64,000 nt of DNA from Kaistia defluvii (GTDB lineage Bacteria > Pseudomonadota > Alphaproteobacteria > Rhizobiales > Kaistiaceae), in assembly GCF_040548815.1 (NCBI RefSeq), contig NZ_JBEPSM010000003.1, positions 434,001 to 498,000 on the forward strand, read 5' to 3'. Below the pieces are notes generated by a model. The model made no database searches. It was given only the letters and a program-made list of their open reading frames with translations, and was not told the origin of the DNA. The position numbers were made by a program, and so were the translations under genes. Positions 9,072 to 19,406 of this stretch are shown in pieces. Numbering within the stretch: position 1 is the stretch's first letter; every line of letters starts with the position of its first letter.

Positions 9072-9677
9072 ATGTCCCGCAGCACTGCCGGTCCCGAGAT
9101 CGAACGCCTGATCCAGCTGCTGGCGCGGCTGCCGGGGCTTGGGCCGCGTTCGGCCCGGCGCGCGGCGCTGGCGCTCGTCAAGAAGAAGGACCAGCTGCTG
9201 GTGCCGCTGGCCGGCGCGATGACGGTCGCGGCCGAGCGGATCCTCACCTGCTCCGTCTGCGGCAACATCGATACGGCGGATCCCTGCACCATCTGCACCG
9301 ATGTCACGCGCGACGAGAAGACGATCGTCGTGGTAGAGGACGTCTCGGATCTTTGGGCGCTGGAGCGGGCCGGCGCGATCCGGGCGCGCTATCATGTGCT
9401 GGGCGGCACGCTGTCGCCGCTCGATGGCGTCGGGCCGGAGGATCTCAACATCGATTCGCTGGTGCTCCGCTGTTCGACTGGCGAGGTCGCCGAGGTGATC
9501 TTGGCGGTCAACGCGACCGTCGACGGCCAGACCACGGCGCATGTCATCACCGACCGCCTGACCGGCACGCCGGTCAAGGTTTCGAGGCTGGCGCATGGCG
9601 TGCCGGTCGGCGGCGAACTCGACTATCTCGACGAAGGCACGCTCGCCGCCGCCATCCGCGCCCGCACGCCCTTCTGA
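9072..9677 (+). CDS. recR: Recombination mediator protein RecR
   Basis: 201 aa. Works with RecF and RecO to load RecA at gaps. Seen: helix-hairpin-helix [17 protein letters not shown] at the N-terminus, a four-Cys zinc finger ([16 protein letters not shown], residues about 58-73), a Toprim domain starting with [14 protein letters not shown], and the C-terminal [18 protein letters not shown]. Length matches RecR (about 200 aa). Confidence 0.96.
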   Translation: MSRSTAGPEIERLIQLLARLPGLGPRSARRAALALVKKKDQLLVPLAGAMTVAAERILTCSVCGNIDTADPCTICTDVTRDEKTIVVVEDVSDLWALERAGAIRARYHVLGGTLSPLDGVGPEDLNIDSLVLRCSTGEVAEVILAVNATVDGQTTAHVITDRLTGTPVKVSRLAHGVPVGGELDYLDEGTLAAAIRARTPF

Positions 9678-9769
9678 GGCTGCTCCCGGCGAAGCCCTCG
9701 TCCGCTTGCGCGAGAGGGTGGGTGAGAGGGCGTTGCCTAAAGACTTGCGACATACGGGGACAACTCACC

Positions 9770-10384
9770 ATGCCGACCGAAAAGCCCGATCCCGCCATTC
9801 TGCTGGAAGTCCACCGCTTCTGGTTCGAGGACCTGGTTGCCGGCGTCGCGCCGCTGGCCGAGCGGGTCAAGGTCTGGTTCTCGCGCCGCGATGCCACCGA
9901 TGACGCCATCCGCGCCCGCTTCGCCGCCTCCCTCGACACCGTCGCTGATGCGGACTGGGACTTCGAAGGCCTGCAGCCGGCGGCCGCGATCGGCTTCGTC
10001 CTGTTCCTCGACCAGTTCCCGCGCAATCTCTTCCGCGATGACGGCCGCGCCTTTGCCTATGACGCGCGCGCCCGCGCGGCGGTGCGGCGGCTGATCGCGG
10101 GCGGAGTGGGTCGCTTCGCGCCAATCGAGCGCGTCTTTCTCTATCTGCCGTTCGAGCATAGCGAGGAACGGACCGACCAGGATCTCTCGGTCCGCCTTTA
10201 CGAGGCGCTTCTGGCCGAGGTGCCCGAGGCGGACAAGGAGGATTATCAGTCGTTCGTTGGCTATGCTGAGAAGCACCGCGACCTGATCCGCCGTTTCGGC
10301 CGCTTCCCGCATCGCAACGCCGATCTCGGCCGCGAGTCCACGCCGGAAGAGATTGAATTTCTGAAGGACGGCCGCGGCTACTGA
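9770..10384 (+). CDS. DUF924 family protein
   Basis: 204 aa from ATG 9770 (MPTEKPDPAILLEVHRFWFED). Family landmarks are visible: FWF near the N-terminus, GFVLFLDQFPRNLFRDD, YLPFEHSE, and RFGRFPHRNADLGRESTPEE near the C-terminus. It is a soluble all-helical fold related to TPR proteins; no activity is established. The frame stays open upstream through recR but that is out-of-frame shadow. The stop overlaps the end of the convergent membrane gene by 7 bp. Confidence 0.9.
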   Translation: MPTEKPDPAILLEVHRFWFEDLVAGVAPLAERVKVWFSRRDATDDAIRARFAASLDTVADADWDFEGLQPAAAIGFVLFLDQFPRNLFRDDGRAFAYDARARAAVRRLIAGGVGRFAPIERVFLYLPFEHSEERTDQDLSVRLYEALLAEVPEADKEDYQSFVGYAEKHRDLIRRFGRFPHRNADLGRESTPEEIEFLKDGRGY

Positions 10385-10785
10385 GGCCGGAAACGCTGCC
10401 ATCGGGACCGGACAACGGGGAGGGCGGCAAAAACGAGCTGCCCGGCGAGGCCGAGAGCCCCAGCCGCCGTTGCATAGGCTGCCAGGCTGTCGGCTGGCGT
10501 GCGGCCGAAGGCGAGGATGCCGAGCGCGAATTCAGCCGCCATGAGGAACAGGAACGCCATCGCGCCCATGCCGATGTCCCGATGGTTCGTGGCGGATATG
10601 CCGAAACGGCGCAGGGTGAGGCCGCAGACGAGCCACGCGATGCCCAGCATGATAGGCAGTTCCAGAAGGACCGCGGCGACCTCGCCCCATCGTGGCGCAA
10701 TGAGCAGCACGCGCAGCGTGCCCAGCACAAACCCGGCCGCAAAGGTCGCTGCGAAGTAGAGAGCCGCGGCACGCAGGGTGTTCAT
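10378..10785 (-). CDS. Small integral membrane protein, function unknown
   Basis: 135 aa from ATG 10785 (MNTLRAAALYFAATFAAGF). Four hydrophobic stretches are seen: about 4-25, 35-55 (LLELPIMLGIAWLVCGL), 70-90 (AMAFLFLMAAEFALGIL) and 102-122. The tail is basic (RSRWQRFRP). I do not recognise the family with certainty. It starts 18 bp downstream of the rmuC stop, so it is probably cotranscribed with rmuC. Confidence 0.75.
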   Translation of the reverse strand: MNTLRAAALYFAATFAAGFVLGTLRVLLIAPRWGEVAAVLLELPIMLGIAWLVCGLTLRRFGISATNHRDIGMGAMAFLFLMAAEFALGILAFGRTPADSLAAYATAAGALGLAGQLVFAALPVVRSRWQRFRPQ

Positions 10786-10802
10786 GGCCGCTCTGCCCAC
10801 GG

Positions 10803-11975
10803 CTATTCGCCGGCCAGCAGGTCCGGCTGGCGGTCATAGGCCGGCGAGCCCTCGTCGCCGAATTCCAGCGCCTCGATCTTGGCGCCCCGCGCCGTCAGCT
10901 TGCGGGTCGAGATCAGGATGTCGTCGATGTCCTTGGAGGCCTGGTCGAAATGCGTCTTCAGCTTGAGGACGCGGTCGTTCACGCGGCCGACATCCTCCAT
11001 CAGCTTCATCACCTCGCCCTGGATGAGATGCGCCTGCTCGCGCATGCCGGCATCCTTCAGCACCGACTGGACGACCTGGATCGACAGCATCAGCAGCGAT
11101 GGCGAGACGATGACGATCCTGAGCCGGTGCGCGGCCTGGATCAGGTCCTCGAAGCGCTCATGCACGTCGGCGAAGATCGATTCCGACGGCACGAACATGA
11201 AGGCCGTGTCCTGCGTCTCGCCGGGGATCAGGTAGCGCTCGGCGATGTCCTTCAGATGCTTGGTCACGTCGCGGCGGAACTGCGCCTCGGCGGCGCGGGT
11301 CAGTTCGGGTCCCTCGGCGGCGCGGATCGCGTTCCAGGCCTCGAGCGGAAATTTCGCGTCGACGACGAGGCCGGCGGCGCCATTCGGGAAGGCGATGACG
11401 CAATCCGGCCGGTTGCCGTTCGAGAGCGTCGCCTGGAACTGGTAGCCGCCCATCGGCAGGCCATCCTGGACGATCGCCTCCATCCGCGCCTGGCCGAAGG
11501 CGCCGCGCGTCTGCTTGTTGGCGAGGATGTGCTGCAGCCCGACGACCTGGCTCGAAAGCTCGGTGATGTTGCGCTGCGCGGTGTCGATGACGGCGAGGCG
11601 CTCGTTCAGCCGGGTCAGGTTTTCATGCGTGTTGCGGGTCGATTCGACCATGGTCTGGCCGATGCGGTGGCCGAGCCCGTCCATGCGGTTGGATAATCCG
11701 TGCAGCAGTTCCGATTGGCGGGACCCGAACACCTCCGCCATGGTCTGCATCCGGCCGGTCATCTCGCTCTGGATCCGCACCAGTTCGCCGATCCGACGCT
11801 CGAATTCGCCGCCCAGCATTGCCTGCTCGGCTTCTGCCGAGTCGCGCCGGCTCATTCCGCGCCAGACCACGATCAGCACGAGCAGAAGCAGCAGGACGGC
11901 GGCCACGGCGGCGGCCAGCACCAGCATGGCGACGGAGATCGGCCGGTCGCCGACGAAGAAGAGGACATCCTGCAT
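10803..11975 (-). CDS. rmuC: DNA recombination protein RmuC
   Basis: 390 aa. One N-terminal membrane segment (about 15-40) is followed by a coiled-coil region (about 45-150) and the RmuC nuclease-like core: KQTRGAFGQARMEAIVQD, NGNRPDCVIAFPNG and DAKFPLEAW (the D-x-K of PD-(D/E)XK-like folds), then MFVPSESIFADVHE. It is known to limit inversions at short inverted repeats. It is divergent from def. Confidence 0.93.
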   Translation of the reverse strand: MQDVLFFVGDRPISVAMLVLAAAVAAVLLLLLVLIVVWRGMSRRDSAEAEQAMLGGEFERRIGELVRIQSEMTGRMQTMAEVFGSRQSELLHGLSNRMDGLGHRIGQTMVESTRNTHENLTRLNERLAVIDTAQRNITELSSQVVGLQHILANKQTRGAFGQARMEAIVQDGLPMGGYQFQATLSNGNRPDCVIAFPNGAAGLVVDAKFPLEAWNAIRAAEGPELTRAAEAQFRRDVTKHLKDIAERYLIPGETQDTAFMFVPSESIFADVHERFEDLIQAAHRLRIVIVSPSLLMLSIQVVQSVLKDAGMREQAHLIQGEVMKLMEDVGRVNDRVLKLKTHFDQASKDIDDILISTRKLTARGAKIEALEFGDEGSPAYDRQPDLLAGE

Positions 11976-12114
11976 GGCTCTTCATATCAGATTCGCATGC
12001 CAAGACGAGATCAAAACAAGAACACGCGTCGTGTGGCCGGGCGTGGCTTCCATCATTCCTCGTTGACCCACCCCGCCGCATCTCTTATCTGAAACGGCTA
12101 AATCTGAGGTTTTC

Positions 12115-12669
12115 ATGGCCCTACTCGACATCATCACCCTGCCGGACGCGAAGCTGAGGCTCGTCAGCGAGCCGGTGGAGCGCATCGACGACGAACTGCT
12201 GCGCTTCATGGACGACATGCTGGAGACGATGTACGAGGCGCCGGGCATCGGCCTCGCCGCGATCCAGGTCGGCGTGCCGCGCCGGATCGTCACCATCGAC
12301 GTGTCGGGCCGCGAGGAGGGCAGCAAGCCCGAGCCGCTGTTCCTGATCAATCCCGAGATCCTGACGTCCTCGGACGAGCGTTCGGTCTATGAAGAAGGCT
12401 GCCTGTCGATCCCGGATTATTATGCCGAGGTCGAGCGCCCCGCTTCGGTGCGCCTTCGCTATCTCGACCGTGACGGCAAGCTGCAGGAAATCGAGGCCGA
12501 TGATATCCTCGCCACCTGCGTGCAGCACGAAGTCGACCATCTCGATGGCAAGCTGTTCATCGACTACCTGTCGCGGCTGAAGCGCGACATGGTGATCAAG
12601 AAGTTCGTCAAGGCGTCCAAGACGGGCGTCCGGCCGGAATTCAAGTCGCATACCCCCGACGAGATGTGA
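12115..12669 (+). CDS. def: Peptide deformylase
   Basis: 184 aa. Removes the formyl group from the initiator Met of new proteins. All three metal-site motifs are present: [17 protein letters not shown] (Cys ligand) and HEVDHLDG (two His ligands plus catalytic Glu). GAGG precedes ATG 12115. It is followed 7 bp later by fmt, the enzyme that adds the formyl group, and then truA. Confidence 0.97.
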   Translation: MALLDIITLPDAKLRLVSEPVERIDDELLRFMDDMLETMYEAPGIGLAAIQVGVPRRIVTIDVSGREEGSKPEPLFLINPEILTSSDERSVYEEGCLSIPDYYAEVERPASVRLRYLDRDGKLQEIEADDILATCVQHEVDHLDGKLFIDYLSRLKRDMVIKKFVKASKTGVRPEFKSHTPDEM

Positions 12670-12676
12670 GGCGGAT

Positions 12677-13609
12677 ATGAGCCTCCGCGTCGTCTTCATG
12701 GGCACGCCCGAATTCTCCGTGCCCACGCTTGTCGAGATCATCGGCCAGGGGCATGAGGTCGTCGCCGTCTACTCGCAGCCGCCGCGCCCCGCCGGACGCG
12801 GCATGGCCGAGCGCAAGTCGCCCGTGCACGAGACGGCGGAGCGCTTCGGCATTCCCGTCTTCACGCCGAAATCGCTGAAAGGCGCCGACGAGCAGGAGGC
12901 CTTTGCCGCGCTCGACGCCGATGTCGCCGTCGTCGTCGCCTATGGCCTGATCCTGCCGCAGGCGATCCTGGACGCGCCGCGCGAAGGCTGCCTCAACCTG
13001 CATGCTTCGCTGCTGCCGCGCTGGCGCGGCGCCGCCCCGATCCATCGCGCCATCATGGCCGGCGATGCCGAGACCGGCGTCATGGTCATGCGCATGGAAG
13101 CGGGCCTCGATACCGGCCCCGTCGCCATGGCGGAAAAGATCGCGATCGCGCCCGATATCACCACCGGCGATCTGCACGACAAGCTGGCGCGGCTCGGCGC
13201 CGATCTGATGGTGCGGGCGCTTGCCGCCGCCTCGCGCGGCGGGCTCGATGCCGTGCCGCAGGCGGAGGAGGGCGTCACCTACGCCGCCAAGATCGACAAG
13301 GCCGAGACGCGGATCGACTGGCGGAAGCCCGCTGCCGAAGTGCACAACCACATTCGCGGCCTGTCGCCCTTTCCGGGCGCCTGGTGCGAGATGACGTTTG
13401 GCGACAAGGTCGAGCGGGTGAAGGTGCTGCGCTCGACGCTGGCGACCGGCTCTGGCGCTCCGGGCACGGTGCTGGACGACCAGTTGACCATCGCCTGCGG
13501 CGCGGGCGCCGTCCGGCTCGTCGAGGTGCAGCGCGCCGGCGGCAAGCCGCTCCGCGCCGTGGATTTCCTGCGCGGAGCATCGGTCGAAGCCGGTGCTCTC
13601 GTCGGCTAG
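12677..13609 (+). CDS. fmt: Methionyl-tRNA formyltransferase
   Basis: 310 aa. Transfers formyl from 10-formyl-THF to Met-tRNAi. Seen: [11 protein letters not shown] at the N-terminus, [17 protein letters not shown] (folate and catalytic region with the conserved Asn and His), and later GLDTGPVA. The C-terminal OB-like domain spans about 205-310. Start ATG 12677 follows AGGCGGAT. Part of def-fmt-truA. Confidence 0.97.
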   Translation: MSLRVVFMGTPEFSVPTLVEIIGQGHEVVAVYSQPPRPAGRGMAERKSPVHETAERFGIPVFTPKSLKGADEQEAFAALDADVAVVVAYGLILPQAILDAPREGCLNLHASLLPRWRGAAPIHRAIMAGDAETGVMVMRMEAGLDTGPVAMAEKIAIAPDITTGDLHDKLARLGADLMVRALAAASRGGLDAVPQAEEGVTYAAKIDKAETRIDWRKPAAEVHNHIRGLSPFPGAWCEMTFGDKVERVKVLRSTLATGSGAPGTVLDDQLTIACGAGAVRLVEVQRAGGKPLRAVDFLRGASVEAGALVG

Positions 13610-13617
13610 GCCGGCCG

Positions 13618-14406
13618 ATGCCACGCTACAGGATCCTGATCGAATATGACGGCACGCCCTATGCGGGCTGGCAGCGCCAGAAGAATGCGCCGTCCGTGCA
13701 GCAATCGCTGGAAGCCGCCATCAAGCGCTTCACCGGCGAGGACGTGCTGACCTTCGGTGCAGGCCGCACGGACTCGGGCGTCCATGCGACCGGGCAGGTG
13801 GGGCATTTCGATCTCTCGGGAACCTGGTCGGGCCTGCGCATCCGCGACGCCATGAACGCGCAATTGCGCCCCGAGCCGATCGCCATCCTCCAGGCCGAGC
13901 CGGTCGATGACAGCTTCGACGCGCGCTATTCAGCGGTGAAGCGGCACTACATCTACCGTGTCATCGACCGCCGCGCCCCGGCCGCCCTCGACATCAATCG
14001 CGTCTGGGATGTGCGCAAGCAACTCGATATCGAGGCGATGCAGCAGGCGGCCAATTCGCTGCTCGGCTGGCACGACTTCACCACCTTCCGTTCCGCCGAT
14101 TGCCAGGCGCTGAGCCCGATGAAGACGCTGGAGCGGCTGGAGATCCGCCGCGATGGCGACCAGGTGCTGTTCGAGGTCTCGGCCCGTTCCTTCCTGCACA
14201 ACCAGGTGCGCTCCATGGTCGGCACGCTGAAGAAGGTCGGGGAGGGCAATTGGCCGGTCGCCCGCGTCGCCGAGGTTCTGGAAGCGCGCGATCGCAAGGC
14301 CTGCGGCCCGGTGGCGCCGCCCGGCGGGCTCTATCTCGTCCGCGTCGACTACGCCGCCTCAGGCGCCGAACAGCCGGCTGAAGATGCCGCTGAGGATGAG
14401 GCTTAG
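13618..14406 (+). CDS. truA: tRNA pseudouridine(38-40) synthase TruA
   Basis: 262 aa from ATG 13618 ([21 protein letters not shown]). The catalytic motif [11 protein letters not shown] (Asp nucleophile) is at about residues 43-53; [11 protein letters not shown] and [14 protein letters not shown] follow. The frame is open far upstream within fmt, but that is shadow. It begins 8 bp after fmt. The last 48 bp overlap the 3' end of a convergent membrane-protein gene, so its acidic tail ([10 protein letters not shown]) is encoded opposite that gene. Confidence 0.96.
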   Translation: MPRYRILIEYDGTPYAGWQRQKNAPSVQQSLEAAIKRFTGEDVLTFGAGRTDSGVHATGQVGHFDLSGTWSGLRIRDAMNAQLRPEPIAILQAEPVDDSFDARYSAVKRHYIYRVIDRRAPAALDINRVWDVRKQLDIEAMQQAANSLLGWHDFTTFRSADCQALSPMKTLERLEIRRDGDQVLFEVSARSFLHNQVRSMVGTLKKVGEGNWPVARVAEVLEARDRKACGPVAPPGGLYLVRVDYAASGAEQPAEDAAEDEA

Positions 14407-14943
14407 CGCGAGGTCGGCCGCGACCAGCCCGACCCGGAAGCCGACCGACTTGCCGAGCGTCGCGCCGACGATCTGGTAGTGGTAGCGCAGCATGACGCCG
14501 ACGATCGCCAGCGAGACGACAGCGGCGAATTCGATCGGCACCACGCCAAGCCCGGCCAGCAGCGCGATCGCCGCTTGCGGCGCCGCCATGATGACGGAAG
14601 CCCAGTTGCGCACCACGATATAGGAGGCGTAGCTGCGCGCGATGCCGAGCCGCTTGGCGAAGATCGCCAACAGGATGGGCATGGCGATCCAGTCAAGCAC
14701 TAGGTCGAGCCCGCGCGAGACGAGGAAGATCGCGTCCGTCGGACCGGCAATGGTGACGTCTTCCGGCCGCAGCCGATGCTCGACGGCGACGCTGATGGCG
14801 AAGAATGGCAGCATGTAGAGAACGGCGCCGAACGAGCTCCAGAAGCCGTCGACGCTGAAGTCGAACCGCGTCAGCCCCTCGCGCCGGCCGAGAAACAGCT
14901 CGAACGCGCCCGTCAGCGCGCTGGATGCGGAGGGGTTGATCAT
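14359..14943 (-). CDS. Multi-pass membrane protein (Yip1-like), function unknown
   Basis: 194 aa from ATG 14943 ([20 protein letters not shown]). About five hydrophobic segments are present: [68 protein letters not shown] and [15 protein letters not shown]. The layout (amphipathic N-terminal helix, [11 protein letters not shown] core) resembles alphaproteobacterial Yip1/DUF1282-type proteins, but this is a weak resemblance. It starts 13 bp after the dapE stop and likely shares its transcript. Confidence 0.75.
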   Translation of the reverse strand: MINPSASSALTGAFELFLGRREGLTRFDFSVDGFWSSFGAVLYMLPFFAISVAVEHRLRPEDVTIAGPTDAIFLVSRGLDLVLDWIAMPILLAIFAKRLGIARSYASYIVVRNWASVIMAAPQAAIALLAGLGVVPIEFAAVVSLAIVGVMLRYHYQIVGATLGKSVGFRVGLVAADLALSLILSGIFSRLFGA

Positions 14944-14956
14944 CGCGCCGCCGCCG

Positions 14957-16114
14957 TCACGCAAAATACTGGTCGAGGAAGCCGCGATAGATTGCCGTCA
15001 GGGTCTGGAGATCGGCGACGGATACCCGTTCGTCGATCTGGTGCATGGTTTGCCCGACAAGGCCAAACTCGACCACCGGGCAATAGTCCTTGATGAAGCG
15101 CGCATCCGAGGTTCCGCCGCTGGTCGAGAGCGCCGGCCGGCGGCCGGTCGAAGCCTCGACCGCGTCCGAAAGCGTGCCGATCAGCTTGTCCGAATGGGTC
15201 AGGAACGATGCGCTTCCGGTCGGCACCAGCTCGAGCTCGAAGTCGATCTCGTTACCGGCCGCTTCCTGCAGCCGGCTCCTTAGCCAGGCTTCAAGCGTGT
15301 CGCGATTCCACTCGTCGTTGAAGCGGATGTTGAAACGGGCGCTGGCCTCGGCCGGGATGACGTTCCAGGCCTTGTTGTCGACGTCGAGACCGATGAATTC
15401 GAGGTTCGAGGCGTCAAAGCGCTCATTGCCGTGATCGAGCGCCTCCGCCGTCAGCCGGCGGATCAGCTTCATCAGCTGCGGGATCGGGTTCACCGCCAGA
15501 TGCGGATAGGCGACATGGCCCTGCCGTCCCTGCACGGTGATCGTGCCGGAAAGGCTGCCGCGCCGGCCGATCTTGATCGCGTCGCCCAGCCGTTCGGGAT
15601 TGGTCGGCTCGCCGACGATCGCCGCGTCGAAGCGGTGGCCCTTCTTGGCTGCCCAGTCGAGCAGCTTGACCGTGCCATTGATCGATGGACCTTCCTCATC
15701 GCCGGTGATCAGCAGCGAGATGGTGCCCCGCTTCAACCCGCTCTCGGCCAGGAAATCGAGCGCCGCGGCGGTAAAGGCGGCAATGCCGCCCTTCATGTCA
15801 ACCGCGCCGCGGCCATAGAGCATGCCGTCGACAATGTCGCCGGAGAAGGGGCCGTGCAGCCAATGCGCCTCGTCGCCCGGCGGCACGACGTCGGTATGGC
15901 CCGCAAAGACGAAATGCGGCGCGCCGCTGCCGATGGTCGCGAACAGGTTTTCCACGTCCGGCGTGCCGACCTCGGAAAACACCGGCCGATCGACGGTGAA
16001 TCCGGCTTCGGCCAGGACGCCGTCCAGATAGGCGAGCGCCCCGCCTTCGGCCGGGGTCACCGACGGGCAGCGGATGAGGTCTTGCAGGATACGGATTGGG
16101 TCGTGGCGATGCAT
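14957..16114 (-). CDS. dapE: Succinyl-diaminopimelate desuccinylase
   Basis: 385 aa, M20 family zinc peptidase fold. It hydrolyses N-succinyl-LL-DAP in lysine and peptidoglycan synthesis. Seen: [11 protein letters not shown] (first His ligand and Asp), [11 protein letters not shown] (bridging Asp), TGDEEGPS (catalytic Glu), [11 protein letters not shown] and C-terminal [14 protein letters not shown] (last His ligand). With dapD 0.6 kb upstream it supplies two steps of the same pathway, interrupted by a DUF805 gene. Confidence 0.96.
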   Translation of the reverse strand: MHRHDPIRILQDLIRCPSVTPAEGGALAYLDGVLAEAGFTVDRPVFSEVGTPDVENLFATIGSGAPHFVFAGHTDVVPPGDEAHWLHGPFSGDIVDGMLYGRGAVDMKGGIAAFTAAALDFLAESGLKRGTISLLITGDEEGPSINGTVKLLDWAAKKGHRFDAAIVGEPTNPERLGDAIKIGRRGSLSGTITVQGRQGHVAYPHLAVNPIPQLMKLIRRLTAEALDHGNERFDASNLEFIGLDVDNKAWNVIPAEASARFNIRFNDEWNRDTLEAWLRSRLQEAAGNEIDFELELVPTGSASFLTHSDKLIGTLSDAVEASTGRRPALSTSGGTSDARFIKDYCPVVEFGLVGQTMHQIDERVSVADLQTLTAIYRGFLDQYFA

Positions 16115-16141
16115 GCCATCTCGTTGCCACGCGTTCTCGCG

Positions 16142-16630
16142 TCAGGCAAGCCCGGGCTCGGCGGAAACTGGTGTGGAAGACGTTGGGGCGAGCGGATCCG
16201 GGCCGAAGCGGTTCTCACCACGCGTGCCGCGCAAATGGACAAGCTCAATCCATGACCAGAGGAGCACCACGATGGAGATTGTGGCTACGATTGTGCCGAT
16301 CGTGGCCAACGGACCGCCCATCTGCGCGACTTCGATCGCAGGGTATAGGATCAGAGATGGGACAACTTGAATTGCCAGTATCCACCAGCCAGATTTATTT
16401 CTGTCGTGCAGTCGTTTGACGCCGAGAGCAGCCCATATAAACGCAGCGAACATTGCGTTTATCATGCTTACCGTCAGCCAAAACAAACTATCGTCGATCT
16501 CAACGGAAAATATCTTGTGTAGAGCTAGCTCTAGAGCTGCCAATAATACATTGACCAGAATTATGGAAATCAGGAACTTTGTTCGTGCAATCCGCCCCTG
16601 AAATGAAAATAGTAACTGCCACAAACTCAT
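16142..16630 (-). CDS. DUF805 family membrane protein
   Basis: 162 aa. Family hallmarks: FQGRIARTKF at the N-terminus, KRLHDRNKSGWW at about residue 72, and terminal GENRFGPDPLAP. Four transmembrane segments are apparent. Function unknown for the family. Base composition is markedly AT-richer (16340-16620) than the flanking dap genes, which suggests later insertion between dapD and dapE. Confidence 0.88.
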   Translation of the reverse strand: MSLWQLLFSFQGRIARTKFLISIILVNVLLAALELALHKIFSVEIDDSLFWLTVSMINAMFAAFIWAALGVKRLHDRNKSGWWILAIQVVPSLILYPAIEVAQMGGPLATIGTIVATISIVVLLWSWIELVHLRGTRGENRFGPDPLAPTSSTPVSAEPGLA

Positions 16631-16642
16631 AGTACGCCCCCA

Positions 16643-16669
16643 CCCCGATAGGCGTTGAGCCTATCAGGG
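16643..16669 (-). terminator. Possible terminator hairpin after dapD
   Basis: CCCTGATAGGC and GCCTATCGGGG (minus strand) form a strong stem with loop TCAAC, 25 bp past the dapD stop. No T-run follows on either side, so it may instead be an RNA-stabilising hairpin or weak terminator. Confidence 0.45.
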
Positions 16670-16693
16670 CGGGAGCGTTTCGCAATCTGCAAT

Positions 16694-17545
16694 CTAGTCG
16701 CGCAGCAGTTCGTTGACGCTGGTCTTGGAGCGGGTCTTGGCATCGACCTTCTTGACGATCACGGCGCAGTAGAGCGACGGGCCGGGCTGGCCGTTCGGCA
16801 GGTTCTTGCCCGGCAGCGACCCGGAGACGACAACGGAATAGGGCGGCACGCGGCCAATATGGATCTCGCCCGTCTCGCGGTCGACGATCTTCGTCGAAGC
16901 GCTGATGAACACGCCCATCGAGATGACGGAGCCCTCGCCGACGATAACGCCCTCGACGACTTCCGAGCGGGCGCCGATGAAGCAATTGTCCTCGATGATG
17001 GTCGGGCTCGCCTGCAGCGGCTCGAGCACGCCGCCAATGCCGACGCCGCCGGAGAGATGCACGTTCTTGCCGATCTGGGCGCAGGAGCCGACGGTCGCCC
17101 ACGTGTCGACCATGGTGCCGGTGTCGACATAGGCGCCGAGATTGACGAAGGAGGGCATCAGCACGACGCTCGGCGCGATATAGGCGGAGCGGCGCACGAC
17201 GGCGCCCGGCACGGCGCGGAAGCCGGCCTTGGCGAACTCATCGGCGCCCCAGCCCTCGAACTTGGTCGGCACCTTGTCCCACCAGGTCGAGCCGTTCGGC
17301 GCGCCGGGGATCGGGCCCATGTCGTTCAGGCGGAAGGAGAGCAGCACGGCCTTCTTCAGCCAGTCATTGACCACCCAGTCGCCATCGATCTTTTCCGCCA
17401 CGCGAACCTCGCCCCGGTCGAGCAGGCCCAGCGTCGTCTCGACGGTGGAGCGGACGGCGCCCTGCGTCGCGGGGCTGACATTCGCGCGATCCTCGAAGGC
17501 GGCTTCGACGGTGGACTTGAGGGCGGCGAGGTCGTGCGTGGTCAT
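16694..17545 (-). CDS. dapD: 2,3,4,5-tetrahydropyridine-2,6-dicarboxylate N-succinyltransferase
   Basis: 283 aa from ATG 17545 ([10 protein letters not shown]), preceded by AAGGAAGAACG; further upstream starts lack support. It succinylates tetrahydrodipicolinate in the lysine/DAP pathway. Seen: a helical N-terminal domain, the active-site region [20 protein letters not shown], and left-handed beta-helix hexapeptide repeats ([35 protein letters not shown]). Product feeds dapE. Confidence 0.96.
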   Translation of the reverse strand: MTTHDLAALKSTVEAAFEDRANVSPATQGAVRSTVETTLGLLDRGEVRVAEKIDGDWVVNDWLKKAVLLSFRLNDMGPIPGAPNGSTWWDKVPTKFEGWGADEFAKAGFRAVPGAVVRRSAYIAPSVVLMPSFVNLGAYVDTGTMVDTWATVGSCAQIGKNVHLSGGVGIGGVLEPLQASPTIIEDNCFIGARSEVVEGVIVGEGSVISMGVFISASTKIVDRETGEIHIGRVPPYSVVVSGSLPGKNLPNGQPGPSLYCAVIVKKVDAKTRSKTSVNELLRD

Positions 17546-17684
17546 CGTTCTTCCTTGGAAAGCGGGCATCTCCGGCGCAGGAGAGGCCGGCATGGTTCGG
17601 GCCGGACGATATCGGGCAATCGGGGGAAGTCAACGCGCAAGGCAGGCAGGCCGACTTTTTCGCCGGCGCCGGCTCGCTGCCGGC

Positions 17685-18401
17685 TCAGGCGCTCGGGGCG
17701 ATTCGGGCCAGGAAGACGGGGAGATCATCGGTCTGGTGATCGATATGCGCCGTGTTGGCGCGCGTCTCCCAGGCCTCGACGGGGGCTTCGGCGGTGCCGC
17801 GCGGAACCACCAAGACGGTCGCCATCCCGAGCGATTTCGGCACCTCGAGATTGCGCGGCAGATCTTCGAACATCGCGGCCGAGGCCGGGTCGATGCCGTT
17901 CTGGCCGAGGAAGCGGGCATAGGTGTCGGGATGCGGCTTCGGCACGAAATCGGCGCGGATGATGTCGAAGATGTCGTCGAAAGGGTCGTGGAAGCCGAGC
18001 CTGGCGAGGATCCGCTCGGCATGGTCCTGCGAGCCATTGGTCAGCACGAAGCGCCGTCCGGGCAGGCGCCCTATGGTGGCGACCAGGGCCGGGTCGGGCG
18101 CAAGCTTCGAGTGATCGATGTCGTGCACGAAGTCCAGGAAGGGCGCGGGATCGATGCCGTGCTCGACGATCAGGCCGCGCAACGTCGTGCCGTGACGCCG
18201 GCAGAAATCCGCCCGGACCGCCAGCGCCTGCTCGCGGGTCTGCGAAAGATGGCGCTCGACATAGAGAAGGATCCGCTCCGAAACCTGCTCGAACAGGCCC
18301 GTATGGTGCGGATACAGCGTGTCGTCGAGATCGAATACCCAGGCGCGGATGTCGGCGAACCGGGCCAGCGCCGGGTCCGTCGACAACGGGGTCTTGGGCA
18401 T
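17685..18401 (-). CDS. HAD-family pyrimidine 5'-nucleotidase
   Basis: 238 aa from ATG 18401 (MPKTPLSTDPALARF). HAD motifs: I WVFDLDDTLYPHH, II LTNGSQDH, III/IV KPHPDTY and MFEDLPRNL. It matches the SDT1-like pyrimidine 5'-nucleotidase family (DLDDTLYP is characteristic). It starts 8 bp downstream of argB, an arrangement common in Rhizobiales. Substrate is inferred only from family. Confidence 0.88.
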   Translation of the reverse strand: MPKTPLSTDPALARFADIRAWVFDLDDTLYPHHTGLFEQVSERILLYVERHLSQTREQALAVRADFCRRHGTTLRGLIVEHGIDPAPFLDFVHDIDHSKLAPDPALVATIGRLPGRRFVLTNGSQDHAERILARLGFHDPFDDIFDIIRADFVPKPHPDTYARFLGQNGIDPASAAMFEDLPRNLEVPKSLGMATVLVVPRGTAEAPVEAWETRANTAHIDHQTDDLPVFLARIAPSA

Positions 18402-18409
18402 TCGGCCGG

Positions 18410-19306
18410 TCAGCGCTTGATCAGCGTGCCGGCGCCGCGCTCGGTGAAGAGTTCGAGCAGAACGGCATGCGGCGTCTTGCCGTCGAGGATGACGACGCCC
18501 TCGACGCCGCGATCCAGCGCCTCGATGCAGGTCTCGACCTTGGGGATCATGCCGCCCGAGATGGTGCCGTCGGCGATCATGGCGCGCGCCTCGGCGACGG
18601 TCAGTTCCTTGATCAGGTTCTTGTCGCGGTCCAGCACGCCGGGGACGTCGGTGAGGAACAGCAGGCGGCTGGCGTCGAGCGCGCCGGCGATGGCGCCGGC
18701 GAAGGTGTCGGCATTGACGTTGTAGGTTTCGCCATCCTCGCCGGCGCAGACGGGCGCCAGCACGGGGATGATTTCCGACTTGGCCAGCACTTCCAGCACT
18801 TCGGTGCGGACGCGGGTCGGTTCGCCGACGAAGCCCAGGTCGATGACCTTCTCGATGTTGGAATCGGGATCGACGACCTTTCGGGTCAGGCGCTTGACCG
18901 TGACCATGTTGCCGTCCTTGCCGGTCAGGCCGATGGCGCGGCCGCCCGCCTCGGTGATCGTCTGCACGATCTCCTTGTTGATCGAGCCGGCGAGAACCAT
19001 CTCGACGACCTCGACGGTCGCCTTGTCGGTGATGCGCATGCCGCCCGCCCATTCGGACTTGATGCCGAGGCGGGTGAGCATGGCGTTGATCTGCGGGCCG
19101 CCGCCATGGACGACGACCGGATTGATGCCGGCGAGCTTGAGCAGGGTGATGTCTTCGGCAAACGCCTTGCCGAGCTCTTCCGAGCCCATGGCATTGCCGC
19201 CGAACTTGACCACCACGGTCTTCTCGTCATAGCGCAGCATGTAGGGCAGCGCGGTGGCGATCAGTCGTGCGGTCAGCACCGGATCCGTGCTGTCCTCTAC
19301 CCGCAT
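18410..19306 (-). CDS. argB: Acetylglutamate kinase
   Basis: 298 aa. Phosphorylates N-acetylglutamate in arginine synthesis. Seen: [11 protein letters not shown] (nucleotide site), [14 protein letters not shown] (substrate loop), LTDVPGVLD and [10 protein letters not shown]. Start chosen at ATG 19306 because GAGG lies 6 bases upstream; ATG 19312 (MDMRVEDS) is a near alternative adding two residues. Lies between engB and the nucleotidase gene. Confidence 0.95.
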   Translation of the reverse strand: MRVEDSTDPVLTARLIATALPYMLRYDEKTVVVKFGGNAMGSEELGKAFAEDITLLKLAGINPVVVHGGGPQINAMLTRLGIKSEWAGGMRITDKATVEVVEMVLAGSINKEIVQTITEAGGRAIGLTGKDGNMVTVKRLTRKVVDPDSNIEKVIDLGFVGEPTRVRTEVLEVLAKSEIIPVLAPVCAGEDGETYNVNADTFAGAIAGALDASRLLFLTDVPGVLDRDKNLIKELTVAEARAMIADGTISGGMIPKVETCIEALDRGVEGVVILDGKTPHAVLLELFTERGAGTLIKR

Positions 19307-19406
19307 ATCCATCCTCAAATCTCCGCTCCGCTGCAAAAGGGCAGGGCTCTATAGCGATTACGCGATGGCGGAACAATGACGGCGACGGTTTCGCCGCCGC
19401 AGTTCC

